From: Streptomyces sp. NBC_01237
GTDB taxonomy: Bacteria; Actinomycetota; Actinomycetes; Streptomycetales; Streptomycetaceae
Direction: 5' to 3'
NCBI RefSeq assembly: GCF_035917275.1
Contig: NZ_CP108508.1
Location: 744,001 to 808,000 of the forward strand
DNA length: 64,000 nt
The notes under the pieces are model-generated. The model searched no databases. It had not been told where the DNA came from and worked only from the letters and a program-made list of their open reading frames with translations. Shown piece after piece: positions 54,598 to 62,732 of this stretch (positions are counted from its first letter, which is position 1; each line of letters starts with the position of its first letter). The translations under genes and the position numbers were made by a program.

Positions 54598-55535
54598 ACC
54601 CGCTCCTTCGGTGCCGGTTCGGAGGCGACCCCGTACTCCACGCTGCGGGCCGTGAGTTCCATGTACGCATCCTCCAAAGACGCCGAGATTGTGCGCAGTT
54701 CATGCAGACGCACACCCAACCGGTGGGCGAGGTCGCCGACCTCACCGGCACCGCATCCCTTGATGTCGACCAGTCCCTCACCGGCGGAGGCGACCTCCAC
54801 CGAGGGGCGCCCGGTCAGATGCTCGACCAGATGGCGCAGACCCTCCTGGCCGGGTACGTGCACGCGCACCGAGGTCCGGGAACTGCTCGCCAGCAGTTCC
54901 GGCATGGGCCGGTCCGCGAGCAGTCTGCCCTTCCCGATGATGACCAGCCGGTCCGCCGTCAACTGCATCTCGCTCATGAGGTGGCTGGAGAGGAAGACCG
55001 TCCGGCCCTCCGCCGCCTGCTCCCGGACGAGGTCACGCACCCAGCGCACTCCGTCGGGGTCCAGGCCGTTGACCGGCTCGTCGAGGACGAGCACCTTCGG
55101 ATCGCCCAACAGGGCCCCCGCGATGCCGAGTCGCTGGTACATGCCGAGCGAGAACGCCCCCGTCCGCCGCCGCGCCACCGTGGCCAGCCCCACCGTCTCC
55201 AGTACGTCGTCGACCCGCTTCGCGGAGATGCCGTTGCTCCGGGCCTGTGCGAGGAGGTGGCTGCGTGCGGATCGCGTGGGGTGCAGTGCCTTCGCGTCGA
55301 GCAGTGTTCCCACTTCCCGGAGGGGGTGGCGGTACGCGGAGTAGGGCCGGCCGTCGATGAGCGCCTCCCCCCGGGAGGGGTGGTCCAGGCCGAGGATCAT
55401 CCTCATGGTCGTGGACTTGCCCGCCCCGTTCGGGCCGAGGAACCCGGTCACCTGCCCTTCCGCGATGTCGAAGGTCAACCGGTCGACGGCGACCCTCTCT
55501 CCGTACCGCTTCGTCAGATCCCTCAGGGTGATCAT
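54594..55535 (-). CDS. ABC transporter ATP-binding protein
   Basis: The start is taken as ATG 55535 (MITLRDLTKRYGERVAVD) because GGAGAG is 5 nt upstream; GTG 55541 would leave too short a spacer. The 313 residues have Walker A FLGPNGAGKSTTMRMI, Q-loop LLDAKALHPT, signature FSLGMYQRLGIAGALL, Walker B VLVLDEPVNGLDPDG, the switch His in VFLSSHLMSEM, and a C-terminal ~90-residue regulatory part (SSSRTSVRVHVPG ... SLEDAYMELTARSVEYG) typical of the DrrA/BcrA exporter group. It pairs with the permease immediately downstream. The gene is divergent from the response regulator. Confidence 0.92.
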   Translation of the reverse strand: MITLRDLTKRYGERVAVDRLTFDIAEGQVTGFLGPNGAGKSTTMRMILGLDHPSRGEALIDGRPYSAYRHPLREVGTLLDAKALHPTRSARSHLLAQARSNGISAKRVDDVLETVGLATVARRRTGAFSLGMYQRLGIAGALLGDPKVLVLDEPVNGLDPDGVRWVRDLVREQAAEGRTVFLSSHLMSEMQLTADRLVIIGKGRLLADRPMPELLASSSRTSVRVHVPGQEGLRHLVEHLTGRPSVEVASAGEGLVDIKGCGAGEVGDLAHRLGVRLHELRTISASLEDAYMELTARSVEYGVASEPAPKERV

Positions 55536-55761
55536 GCGCACTCTCCGTCCGCCGTTGTTCTCCAGGTCTCCCCAGACGGTAGAAACCGACGGGCACCCGC
55601 CACATCCGTCCGGTGGAGGTGATCACACCCCCTACTTTCGTCAGGGGGCCTCCGCCGTACGGCAGTCCGCCGCATGCGGCCGGGGGCCGTCCCTCCGCCC
55701 TTCGCCGCCGGTGGGTCCACGTGCGCCCGCCGGGGATCGCGGAACAGTCCCTGGTTACTCT

Positions 55762-56427
55762 GTGCCGGTGGTACGAGTGCTGGTGGCCGACGACGAGGCG
55801 ATGGTCCGTGCCGGGGTGTGCGCGATCCTGGCGCGGGATCCCGCGATCGAGGTCGTCGCCGAAGCGGCCGACGGCCTCGCCGCCGTCGAGGCGGTGCGCG
55901 AGCACCGGCCCGCCGTGGCTCTTGTGGACATCCGGATGCCGAGGATGGACGGGATCGCCGCCGCTGCCCGGATCTACCGCGAACTGCCGGACACGGCAAC
56001 GGTCATGCTGACCACCTTCGGCGAGGACGACTTCATCGCCCGTGCCCTGCGGTCGGGTGCCAGTGGATTCCTCCTCAAGGCGGACGACCCCAGGGAACTG
56101 CTGGCAGGAGTGCACGCCGTGGCCGCCGGGGGCGCCTATCTGTCGCCCAGGGTCGCCGCGCGGGTGATCAGTGGACTGCGCACGCACGGCATGCCGGTCG
56201 GCGCGGCGCCCCACCACCCGGTGAACACGCTCACCGAACGCGAACACTCCGTCCTCTCGCTCCTCGGCGTCGGCCTGTCCAACGCCGAGATCGCCACCCG
56301 CCTGCACCTGGTCGAGGGCACGGTGAAGGCACACGTCAGCGCGATCCTCGGCAAGCTCGGGGTGCGCAACCGCGTGGAGGCGGCGCTGGCCGCCTGGGAG
56401 TCGGGCCTGGTCGGCCCCGTCCGGTAG
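55762..56427 (+). CDS. NarL-family response regulator
   Basis: The start is GTG 55762 or GTG 55768 (PVVRVLVADDEAMVRAGVCAIL). There is no clear ribosome binding site, and TACTCT just upstream could be the -10 of a leaderless transcript. The receiver domain has the acidic pair in VADDEAM, phospho-acceptor Asp in VALVDIRMPRMDG, Thr in TVMLTTFGEDD and Lys in GFLLKADDP. The C-terminal LuxR-type HTH is TEREHSVLSLLGVGLSNAEIATRLHLVEGTVKAHVSAILGKLGVRNRVEAAL. It probably controls the divergent ABC exporter and is paired with the histidine kinase at 51957. Confidence 0.88.
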   Translation: MPVVRVLVADDEAMVRAGVCAILARDPAIEVVAEAADGLAAVEAVREHRPAVALVDIRMPRMDGIAAAARIYRELPDTATVMLTTFGEDDFIARALRSGASGFLLKADDPRELLAGVHAVAAGGAYLSPRVAARVISGLRTHGMPVGAAPHHPVNTLTEREHSVLSLLGVGLSNAEIATRLHLVEGTVKAHVSAILGKLGVRNRVEAALAAWESGLVGPVR

Positions 56428-56502
56428 CCCACGGGGTCCGGGCCGGTCCAGGTCAACACCCTTACGCCTGCCGTCTCCTGGTCATCGGTGACGCCGTCGC
56501 CT

Positions 56503-58080
56503 TCATGGCGGCATCGGCGGGGCCGTCGTACGCCCAAAGTTCGTTCGCCCGCCGCCGGTACGGGAGGAGCGGATCGCGAGGGCGAGGCGCAGAACGATGG
56601 TCATGGCGCCCGCGAGCGCCGCGACACAGAGGGCGATGAACGTGTCGGGGACCCAGTTCATCAGCTGGCCGGGACCCATCTGCCCCACGATCAGGGTCAG
56701 GCCGATCCAGGGCAGCGCGCCCGCCAGGCACCACAGGGCGGTCAGGGTGGTGCGGCGCTGCGCGGAGGCGGGCGGGAGCGGGCGCCGCAGGAGCAGGAAC
56801 GAGCGGCCCACCGCCAGGATCAGGGTGGCGGCCAGGGCGGTGGTTCCCCAGACGGTCGCGTAGTAGCCGGAGGCGGACCCGTCGCCCGTGGGCGTCTCAC
56901 CGCCCGCGAGGATGCGGGCGGCCCCGAAGCCGACCTGCATGACCGCCCCGTCCTGGAGCAGTCCGTACAGGTTCTGTTCCAGGACGAGGGCGATGTTCCG
57001 CTTCGGCAGCAGGAACAGCATCGCGGAGTAGCCGGGAGTCGCACCCGTGTGCCAGATGGCATCGTCGAGCGGGGCGTCCGGACCGCCGACCCGCCAGCCC
57101 AGCCCGTAGCCGGTACCGACGCCGGTCCCGTTCCTGGTGCCGGTGGGCCGGAGTCTGCCCTCTTCGCGCATCAGCCGTACGGAGTCGGGGGTGAGGACGG
57201 TGTCGCCGTCGGCGGTCCTCCCCGACCGGAGCTGGAACGAGGCGAAGGCCGCCAGGTCGTTCAGGTCGCCGCCCGTGTAGCCGTAGGCCGCGCCGTGGTT
57301 GTCCACCCCACCGGCGATCGCGGCGGGTATGCCCCACAGCAGCTGGTGTCCGGGAGCCAGGTTCCGCTTCCTGGCCGATGCCTGGTCGGCGATGGCACCG
57401 CGCATGCCCGCCGGTTCGAACACGCTCCGCCTGAGGTGGTCGGCGAAGGGGCGCCCGGTGACGGACTCGACCACGGCGGCGAGGACCACGTAGTTGGCGC
57501 TGGTGTAGGCGTACGCGGTGCCGGGCGGGCCGAGCGGGCGCACCTCGTCCAGGTCGCCGATGCGTTCGGCCGGACGGGGGCAGTCGGCGTCCAGGCAGTC
57601 GGCGACGTCGAAGGTGGCCGACTCGGGGAGCCCGGAGGTCTGGTTGAGCAGATGGCGGACCGTGACCCCGGACGCGTGCGCGGCACCGCCGAACCGGAAT
57701 GCGGGCAGATGGTCGACGACTCGGTCCTCCAGGCTCAGGCGGCCGTCCTGAACGAGGGTCATCACACCGGTCGCGGCGATCGGCTTGGCCACCGACCCCC
57801 ACAGGAACGGCGTTCCGGCCCCGACCCGCCGGCCCCGTCCGTCCGTTCCCCAGGGCCTCCGGTGGACCGGCCCGTCGGGGCCGACCACCGCGTAGGAGAT
57901 TCCGGGCGTGCGGGTGGCCTCCATCCGGTCGCGGACGTAGGCGTCGATCGCGGCGAAACGCTCGGACCGGCGAGACGGGTCGGTGGCCGAGGCCGCCGGT
58001 GCGCAGAGGAGTAAACACAACAGGAGGGCGAACGTGCTCGCGACGGCGCGCCGCAGGCGGATACGCATGGGGTTCCTCAT
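56503..58080 (-). CDS. Beta-lactamase-like serine hydrolase with C-terminal membrane helices
   Basis: The 525 residues start at ATG 58080; ATG 58068 has a better placed GAGGAA. A Sec signal peptide (FALLLCLLLCAPAASATD) leads to a class-C-type penicillin-recognising domain with WGSVAKPIAATGV (SxxK nucleophile and Lys), AYTSANYVVLAAVVE (YxN-like) and IWHTGATPGYSAM (HTG). The last ~130 residues have three hydrophobic helices (TVWGTTALAATLILAVG, LWCLAGALPWIGLTLIVG, DTFIALCVAALAGAMTIVL), anchoring it in the membrane with the active site outside. Substrates could be D-amino-acid peptides or esters. It is divergent from a TetR regulator with palindromic operators between. Confidence 0.85.
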   Translation of the reverse strand: MRNPMRIRLRRAVASTFALLLCLLLCAPAASATDPSRRSERFAAIDAYVRDRMEATRTPGISYAVVGPDGPVHRRPWGTDGRGRRVGAGTPFLWGSVAKPIAATGVMTLVQDGRLSLEDRVVDHLPAFRFGGAAHASGVTVRHLLNQTSGLPESATFDVADCLDADCPRPAERIGDLDEVRPLGPPGTAYAYTSANYVVLAAVVESVTGRPFADHLRRSVFEPAGMRGAIADQASARKRNLAPGHQLLWGIPAAIAGGVDNHGAAYGYTGGDLNDLAAFASFQLRSGRTADGDTVLTPDSVRLMREEGRLRPTGTRNGTGVGTGYGLGWRVGGPDAPLDDAIWHTGATPGYSAMLFLLPKRNIALVLEQNLYGLLQDGAVMQVGFGAARILAGGETPTGDGSASGYYATVWGTTALAATLILAVGRSFLLLRRPLPPASAQRRTTLTALWCLAGALPWIGLTLIVGQMGPGQLMNWVPDTFIALCVAALAGAMTIVLRLALAIRSSRTGGGRTNFGRTTAPPMPP

Positions 58081-58100
58081 CGTTCCTCGAAGGCAGGACT

Positions 58101-58148
58101 GATAACCGTATGGCCATATGGTTTTTACCGTACGCTGGTACGGTTATC
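58101..58148. promoter_or_regulatory. Overlapping palindromic operators between the serine hydrolase and tetR
   Basis: Three inverted repeats share this 48-bp span. The outer arms GATAACCGTA (58101-58110) and TACGGTTATC (58139-58148) are perfect. AACCGTATGGCCATATGGTT (58104-58123) is palindromic at 18 of 20 positions. ACCGTAC-GCTG-GTACGGT (58127-58144) is perfect. They fill the gap between the divergent start codons and are the likely TetR sites. Confidence 0.75.
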
Positions 58149-58150
58149 AA

Positions 58151-58804
58151 GTGCCAAGGACTGCGGACCATGACGAACGCCGACGCCAGATCGCCGATGC
58201 CATCTGCGAACTCATCTCGGAACACGGGCTCGACGCCGTCACGGTCGCCCGCACGGCAGGCGCCGCCGGGATGTCGGTGGGACTCGTGCAGCACTACTTC
58301 CGCACCAAGGACCAGATGCTGCTGCACGCGTTCAACGAGGTCGGCGCGCGCATCCGGAGCCGGGCCGACGAGCACATCCGGGCCGGGGCCGAGCACCGGC
58401 GGCCCATTTCGCGGGTCCTGGCCGAGGCGATGGTCGAGTTCATCCCCCTCGACGACAGACGCCGCACCGAGTTCCGGGTCACCAGGGCGTTCGCCGGCCG
58501 CGCCCTGGACGCGCCCGCCCTCGCCGAGGTCGACGTGGAGACCGCCCGGCAGTTGCGCGAGGACATCGCCCGGGCCGTCCACCACGGCAAGGAGTGCGGC
58601 GAGGTCGAGGCGGACCTGGATCCCTGGCCGGCGGCCGTTCGCCTCACCGCCGTGACGGAAGGGCTCGCGATGCAGGTCTACCGCGATCCCGCCGGGGTGA
58701 ACGGGGTGCCCGCGGACGAGCTGTCGGCATCGGTGATCGCCGCCGAGCTCGCGGCCGTCTTCACCGGCGAGTGCCGCCAGTACACGGCACCGGCCGACGC
58801 GTGA
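58151..58804 (+). CDS. TetR-family transcriptional regulator
   Basis: Start GTG 58151 (PRTADHDERRRQIADAICELISEHG) is favoured over an earlier in-frame ATG (58118) that lies inside the operators. The start is only 3 nt after the operator and has no ribosome binding site, so the mRNA may be leaderless. The 217 residues open with a TetR HTH (LDAVTVARTAGAAGMSVGLVQHYFRTKDQMLLHAF) and continue with a helical ligand domain of BetI/TetR_C_6 type (FRVTRAFAGRALDAPAL ... LTAVTEGLAMQVYRDPAG). It probably represses itself and the divergent membrane-anchored serine hydrolase. Confidence 0.85.
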   Translation: MPRTADHDERRRQIADAICELISEHGLDAVTVARTAGAAGMSVGLVQHYFRTKDQMLLHAFNEVGARIRSRADEHIRAGAEHRRPISRVLAEAMVEFIPLDDRRRTEFRVTRAFAGRALDAPALAEVDVETARQLREDIARAVHHGKECGEVEADLDPWPAAVRLTAVTEGLAMQVYRDPAGVNGVPADELSASVIAAELAAVFTGECRQYTAPADA

Positions 58805-59046
58805 CCGTACGCCCGCCGGCACACCCCCGACCCACGCACACGGGCTGACCACGGTGGGCCCCGGTTCCTGAACCGCTCCAGGAGAGCACCGAACGTGTGG
58901 GGCGCCCCCAGGGTGACGTTCACGCCCCCGGGGGCGAAGTGCGTCTGATATTCGGGCAGTTCACCGGGAGGTTCTTCCCCGTCGGGCGTCGGGCACCCAA
59001 CTCCCCCCGCCCACCCGGTAGTCCTATATTTTTTGCGCGCGCACCC

Positions 59047-59075
59047 TTGCGCCCGACTCGCCGACAGCGTACCAA
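59047..59075 (+). promoter_or_regulatory. Candidate promoter of the chitosanase fusion gene
   Basis: TTGCGC (59047-59052) and TACCAA (59070-59075) are separated by 17 nt, which puts the transcription start near 59082, just before the AGGAAAGCTTCCT operator. Confidence 0.5.
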
Positions 59076-59092
59076 TGTGGCCAGCAATAGGA

Positions 59093-59105
59093 AGGAAAGC
59101 TTCCT
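59093..59105 (+). promoter_or_regulatory. AGGAA-AGC-TTCCT operator (CsnR-type candidate)
   Basis: Five-base perfect arms around AGC sit about 11-23 nt after the predicted start point. Actinobacterial chitosanase genes are known to be repressed by the ROK-family regulator CsnR at GGAAAGCTTTCC-like palindromes. This site resembles that pattern, but the match is from memory and inexact. Confidence 0.45.
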
Positions 59106-59186
59106 AACAGTCAACTGCTGCCGCCCCCACTGCTGCAGGACCGGCGCCGGCATGCCCCACAACCGCAAGGAAAGTGGAGGAACCAC

Positions 59187-61316
59187 ATGCGCACACCCCG
59201 CCCGGGGTCCGTCTCCCCACCGTTCCGACGGCATCCCCGCCGACGACGTACCGGACTCCGGATCGCCCTCGCCATGGCGCTCGCCGCCGTGCCCGCCATC
59301 GTCGCCATGAGCGTCGGCCGGGCCGCCGAGACGGCCGACCTCGACGATCCGGCAAAGAAGGAGATCGCCCTCCAGATCGTCTCCAGTGCCGAGAACTCGA
59401 CTCTCGACTGGCGCGGCGAGTACGACTACATCGAGGACATCGACGACGGCCGCGGCTACACCGGCGGCATCGTCGGCTTCTGCTCCGGCACCCACGACAT
59501 GCTCGAACTCGTCGAGTACTACACCGAGCAGGAGCCGGACAACCCGCTCGCCGCGTACCTGCCGGCGCTGCGCGAGGTCGACGGCAGCGACTCCCACGAG
59601 GGTCTCGACCCCGGCTTCACCGACGCATGGCAGGAGGCGGCGCGGACCCAGGGGTTCCAGGCGGCGCAGGAGCACGAGCGCGACCGGGTCTACTTCGATC
59701 CGTCGGTCGACCAGGCCAAGGACGACGGACTGCGCACACTCGGGCAGTTCATCTACTACGACGCCATCGTGATGCACGGCCGAAGCGGCTTCGATGCGAT
59801 CCGTGACGCCGCCCTCGCCGAGGCCGGGACCCCCGCGGACGGCGGCGACGAGAGCGACTACCTGGACGCGTTCCTCGACGCGCGCGTGGCCGAGATGAAG
59901 TCCGAAGAGGCACACGAGGACACCAGCCGGGTGGACACCGCACAGCGGGTGTTCCTGGAGAACGGCAACTTCGACCTCCGGACGCCACTGACCTGGAAGG
60001 TGTACGGCGATGAGTTCCACATCGCCGACGAGCCCGCCCCGGGCAGCTTCGGCGGGACAGTCGAAAAGCGCGCCGATCAGCTCATCTCCCGTTCCGCACC
60101 CGCCACTTCGTCGTCCGACGAGAGCGCTTCCCTGGCGCCCGCCAAGGCCGTCGACGGCGACCGGAACACCCGATGGGGCAGCGCGGAGGGCAAGGACCCG
60201 CAGTGGATCCGGCTGGACCTCGGCAAGGACGCGACGGTGTCACGGGTCACGGTCGAATGGGAGGAAGCCTACGCGGACGCGTACCGGGTCGAGATGTCGG
60301 CGGACGGCAGCAAATGGACCGTGCTGGCCGCGGAGACCGCCGGGAACGGTGGCACGGACGAGTGGACCGGACTGACCGGCAAGGGCCGCTACCTGCGCGT
60401 GTACGGCACCTCCCGGGGCACCGAATGGGGTTACTCGATCAAGGAGTTGGAGGTGTTCGGCGCCCGCGGCGACGGCCCGGGGCCGACCGATCCGCCGGAC
60501 CCCGCCGGCGCGTTCACCGTGGTGGGTGCCGGTGACATCGCCGATCAGTGCACCGCCGGTCAGTCCGGGTGCCAGCACTTCAAGACCGCCGCCCGCGCCA
60601 AGGCCATCAATCCGGCCTTCTACATCACCATGGGCGACAACCAGTACGACGACGCCCACATCGAGGACTTCCGCAACTACTACGACAAGTCCTGGGGCAC
60701 GTTCAAGGACAAGACGTATCCGGTGCCCGGCAACCACGAGGCGTACGACGACTGGGACAACCAGGACGAGCGGGCCTACCGCGAGTACTTCGGCTCCCGG
60801 GCGACCCCCAAGGGCAAGATGTGGTACAGCTACGACTACGGCAACTGGCACTTCGTCGCCCTCAACTCCAACCGGTTCGACCAGCAGGAACAGATCGACT
60901 GGCTCAAGGCCGACCTCGCCGCGAACAAGAAGAGCTGTGTGGCCGCCTACTTCCACCACCCGCTCTTCAGCTCGGGCAGCCACGGCAACGACCCGGTGAG
61001 CCAGCCGGTGTGGAAACTGCTCCAACAGGGCGGCGCCGAACTGGTGCTGAGCGGTCACGACCACCACTACGAGCGGTTCGCCCCGCAGACCGCCGACGGT
61101 GTGGCCGACCCCAACGGCATCGTCGAGATCCTGGGCGGCGCCGGTGGCAAGGACCTCTACGGCGCCGGTGACACGGTCCAGGACAACAGCCTCAAGCGGA
61201 TCTGGGACACGTTCGGCGTCGTCAGGCTCGACTTCACCGACAACTCCTTCACATCCAAGTTCGTCGGCACCGACGGCACGGTGCGCGACACCAGCCCCAC
61301 GTACACCTGCCGTTGA
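59187..61316 (+). CDS. Secreted GH46 chitosanase fused to F5/8C (CBM32-like) and metallophosphatase domains
   Basis: The 709-residue protein has GGAGGAA 6 nt upstream. An Arg-rich, Tat-like signal (RRRRTGLRIALAMALAAV) precedes a complete GH46 chitosanase (about 52-285) that closely follows Streptomyces N174 CsnN174 as I recall it. The catalytic Glu69 is in SSAENSTLDW, and Asp87, 18 residues later, is in DIDDGRGYTGG. Residues about 296-425 are a discoidin/F5-8C domain (AKAVDGDRNTRWGSAEG, WIRLDLGKDATVSRVTVEW). After a short Pro linker, residues 440-705 form a purple-acid-phosphatase-like metallophosphatase: GAGDIAD (Asp450), MGDNQYDD (Asp484), GNHEAYDD (His517), YFHHPLFSSG and SGHDHHYERF (His624, His626). 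All metal ligands appear intact. The triple fusion is unusual. Confidence 0.9.
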   Translation: MRTPRPGSVSPPFRRHPRRRRTGLRIALAMALAAVPAIVAMSVGRAAETADLDDPAKKEIALQIVSSAENSTLDWRGEYDYIEDIDDGRGYTGGIVGFCSGTHDMLELVEYYTEQEPDNPLAAYLPALREVDGSDSHEGLDPGFTDAWQEAARTQGFQAAQEHERDRVYFDPSVDQAKDDGLRTLGQFIYYDAIVMHGRSGFDAIRDAALAEAGTPADGGDESDYLDAFLDARVAEMKSEEAHEDTSRVDTAQRVFLENGNFDLRTPLTWKVYGDEFHIADEPAPGSFGGTVEKRADQLISRSAPATSSSDESASLAPAKAVDGDRNTRWGSAEGKDPQWIRLDLGKDATVSRVTVEWEEAYADAYRVEMSADGSKWTVLAAETAGNGGTDEWTGLTGKGRYLRVYGTSRGTEWGYSIKELEVFGARGDGPGPTDPPDPAGAFTVVGAGDIADQCTAGQSGCQHFKTAARAKAINPAFYITMGDNQYDDAHIEDFRNYYDKSWGTFKDKTYPVPGNHEAYDDWDNQDERAYREYFGSRATPKGKMWYSYDYGNWHFVALNSNRFDQQEQIDWLKADLAANKKSCVAAYFHHPLFSSGSHGNDPVSQPVWKLLQQGGAELVLSGHDHHYERFAPQTADGVADPNGIVEILGGAGGKDLYGAGDTVQDNSLKRIWDTFGVVRLDFTDNSFTSKFVGTDGTVRDTSPTYTCR

Positions 61317-61322
61317 CACTTC

Positions 61323-61357
61323 GGGCGCGGCCGCTGCCCCTCCGGGCGGCCGCGCCC
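61323..61357 (+). terminator. Hairpin terminator after the chitosanase fusion gene
   Basis: GGGCGCGGCCGC (61323-61334) pairs perfectly with 61346-61357 around an 11-nt loop, 6 nt after the stop. The MFS gene therefore probably has its own promoter, or is read through at low level. Confidence 0.75.
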
Positions 61358-61385
61358 GTCCGCTGCCCACGCACCGGGACCCCAC

Positions 61386-62732
61386 ATGTATCTCTCGGCA
61401 AACAAGGCACGCCAGGACACCACCGCGCCCCCGGCGCCCTCCACCCCTTCCGCCATCGGCACGACGAACGGGACCGGCACGACCGACAGCGCCACGGCCA
61501 CCGGCACCGGACGCGGCCGCGTCGCCGGAACCGTCATCGCGCTCGGCACGGTCAGCCTGGTCACCGACATCTCCTCCGAGATGGTCACCGCCGTCCTGCC
61601 CCTCTACCTCGTCCTCGGCCTCGGCCTGAGCCCGCTCCAATTCGGCTTCCTGGACGGCCTCTACAACGGCGTCACCGCGTTCGTCCGGCTCGCGGGCGGG
61701 CACATCGCCGACCGCTGGCGGCGCCACAAACTCGTCGCCGGCTCCGGATACGCCCTCTCCGCGGTGTGCAAGCTGGCCCTCCTGCCGGCGGGCGGCTCCA
61801 TCCCCGCCCTGTCCACCGCGCTCGCCGCGGACCGGATCGGCAAGGGCATACGCACCGCGCCCCGTGACGCCCTGATCTCGCTCAGCAGCGACGAACGGCA
61901 TCTGGGCCGCGCCTTCGGTGTCCACCGCGCCATGGACACCACCGGGGCCATGATCGGGCCGCTCCTCGCCTTCGCCCTGCTGTGGGCGACCGCGGACGCC
62001 TACGACGCCGTCTTCGTCGTCAGCTTCTGCTTCGGCGTGCTCGGCGTACTGCTCCTGATCGCGTTCGTCCCCGGTCGCGACGAACTGGGTACGCTCCCGG
62101 GCGCGCCCGCCGCACCCGCGGCGAAGCGGCCCACCGCGACCCTCCGCTCGACCCTGCGGCTGCTGTCGCTCCCGCCGTTCCGCCGCATCCTGCTCGCCGC
62201 CGCGCTCCTCAGCCTGGTCAGCGTCACCGACGGCTTCCTCTACCTCGTCCTGCAGAACCGCATGCGACTGGACGCGGCCTGGTTCCCCCTGCTCCCGCTG
62301 GGCAGCGCCACCGTCTACCTGCTGCTCGCCGTGCCGCTCGGCCGCGCCGCCGACCGCGTCGGAAGACGCGTTCCGTTCCTGGCGGGACACCTCGCGCTGC
62401 TCGGGGCGTACGCGGCCCTGCTGTTCCCGATCGGCGGCTGGCCCCTGGCCGGCGCGGTGCTGCTGCTCCACGGCACGTACTACGCGGCCACCGACGGCAT
62501 CCTGATGGCCCTGGCCGGTCCGCTGGTACCGCCGGACCGGCGGGCGGGCGGGCTCGCCCTGCTCCAGACGGGCCAGGCGACGGGCCGGCTGTTCGCCTCC
62601 GTCCTGTTCGGCGCCGCGTGGACGGCGTGGGGCGTGAGCACCGCCCTGGCCGCGGCCGCGGTGGCGCTCGCCGCCGTCTTCGCCGCCGCCTGCTTCCTGA
62701 TCCCCGCCCATGCCTTCCGGGAGACCCCATGA
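61386..62732 (+). CDS. Major facilitator superfamily transporter
   Basis: This 448-residue protein has a 45-residue Ser/Thr/Ala-rich cytoplasmic N-terminus and then twelve predicted transmembrane helices. The loop 2-3 motif is GGHIADRWRRHKLV (MFS motif A variant), and its second-half counterpart is LGRAADRVGRRVPFLAG. Motifs DRIGKGIRTAPRDALI and FGVHRAMDTTGAMIGPLLA are typical of a bacterial MFS subgroup often annotated as multidrug or fosmidomycin-like exporters. The substrate is unknown. The next gene begins within its stop codon (ATGA), so they work together. The ribosome binding site is weak. Confidence 0.85.
   Translation: MYLSANKARQDTTAPPAPSTPSAIGTTNGTGTTDSATATGTGRGRVAGTVIALGTVSLVTDISSEMVTAVLPLYLVLGLGLSPLQFGFLDGLYNGVTAFVRLAGGHIADRWRRHKLVAGSGYALSAVCKLALLPAGGSIPALSTALAADRIGKGIRTAPRDALISLSSDERHLGRAFGVHRAMDTTGAMIGPLLAFALLWATADAYDAVFVVSFCFGVLGVLLLIAFVPGRDELGTLPGAPAAPAAKRPTATLRSTLRLLSLPPFRRILLAAALLSLVSVTDGFLYLVLQNRMRLDAAWFPLLPLGSATVYLLLAVPLGRAADRVGRRVPFLAGHLALLGAYAALLFPIGGWPLAGAVLLLHGTYYAATDGILMALAGPLVPPDRRAGGLALLQTGQATGRLFASVLFGAAWTAWGVSTALAAAAVALAAVFAAACFLIPAHAFRETP

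Larger units (their letters stand above)
58805..59186 (+). other. Regulatory region upstream of the chitosanase fusion gene
   Basis: These 382 nt hold no gene. An AT-rich patch near 59020-59035 precedes the promoter and operator of the chitosanase gene; from the candidate start point near 59082 the mRNA leader would be about 105 nt. A second GGAAAG lies beside the ribosome binding site (59169-59174). Confidence 0.5.
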
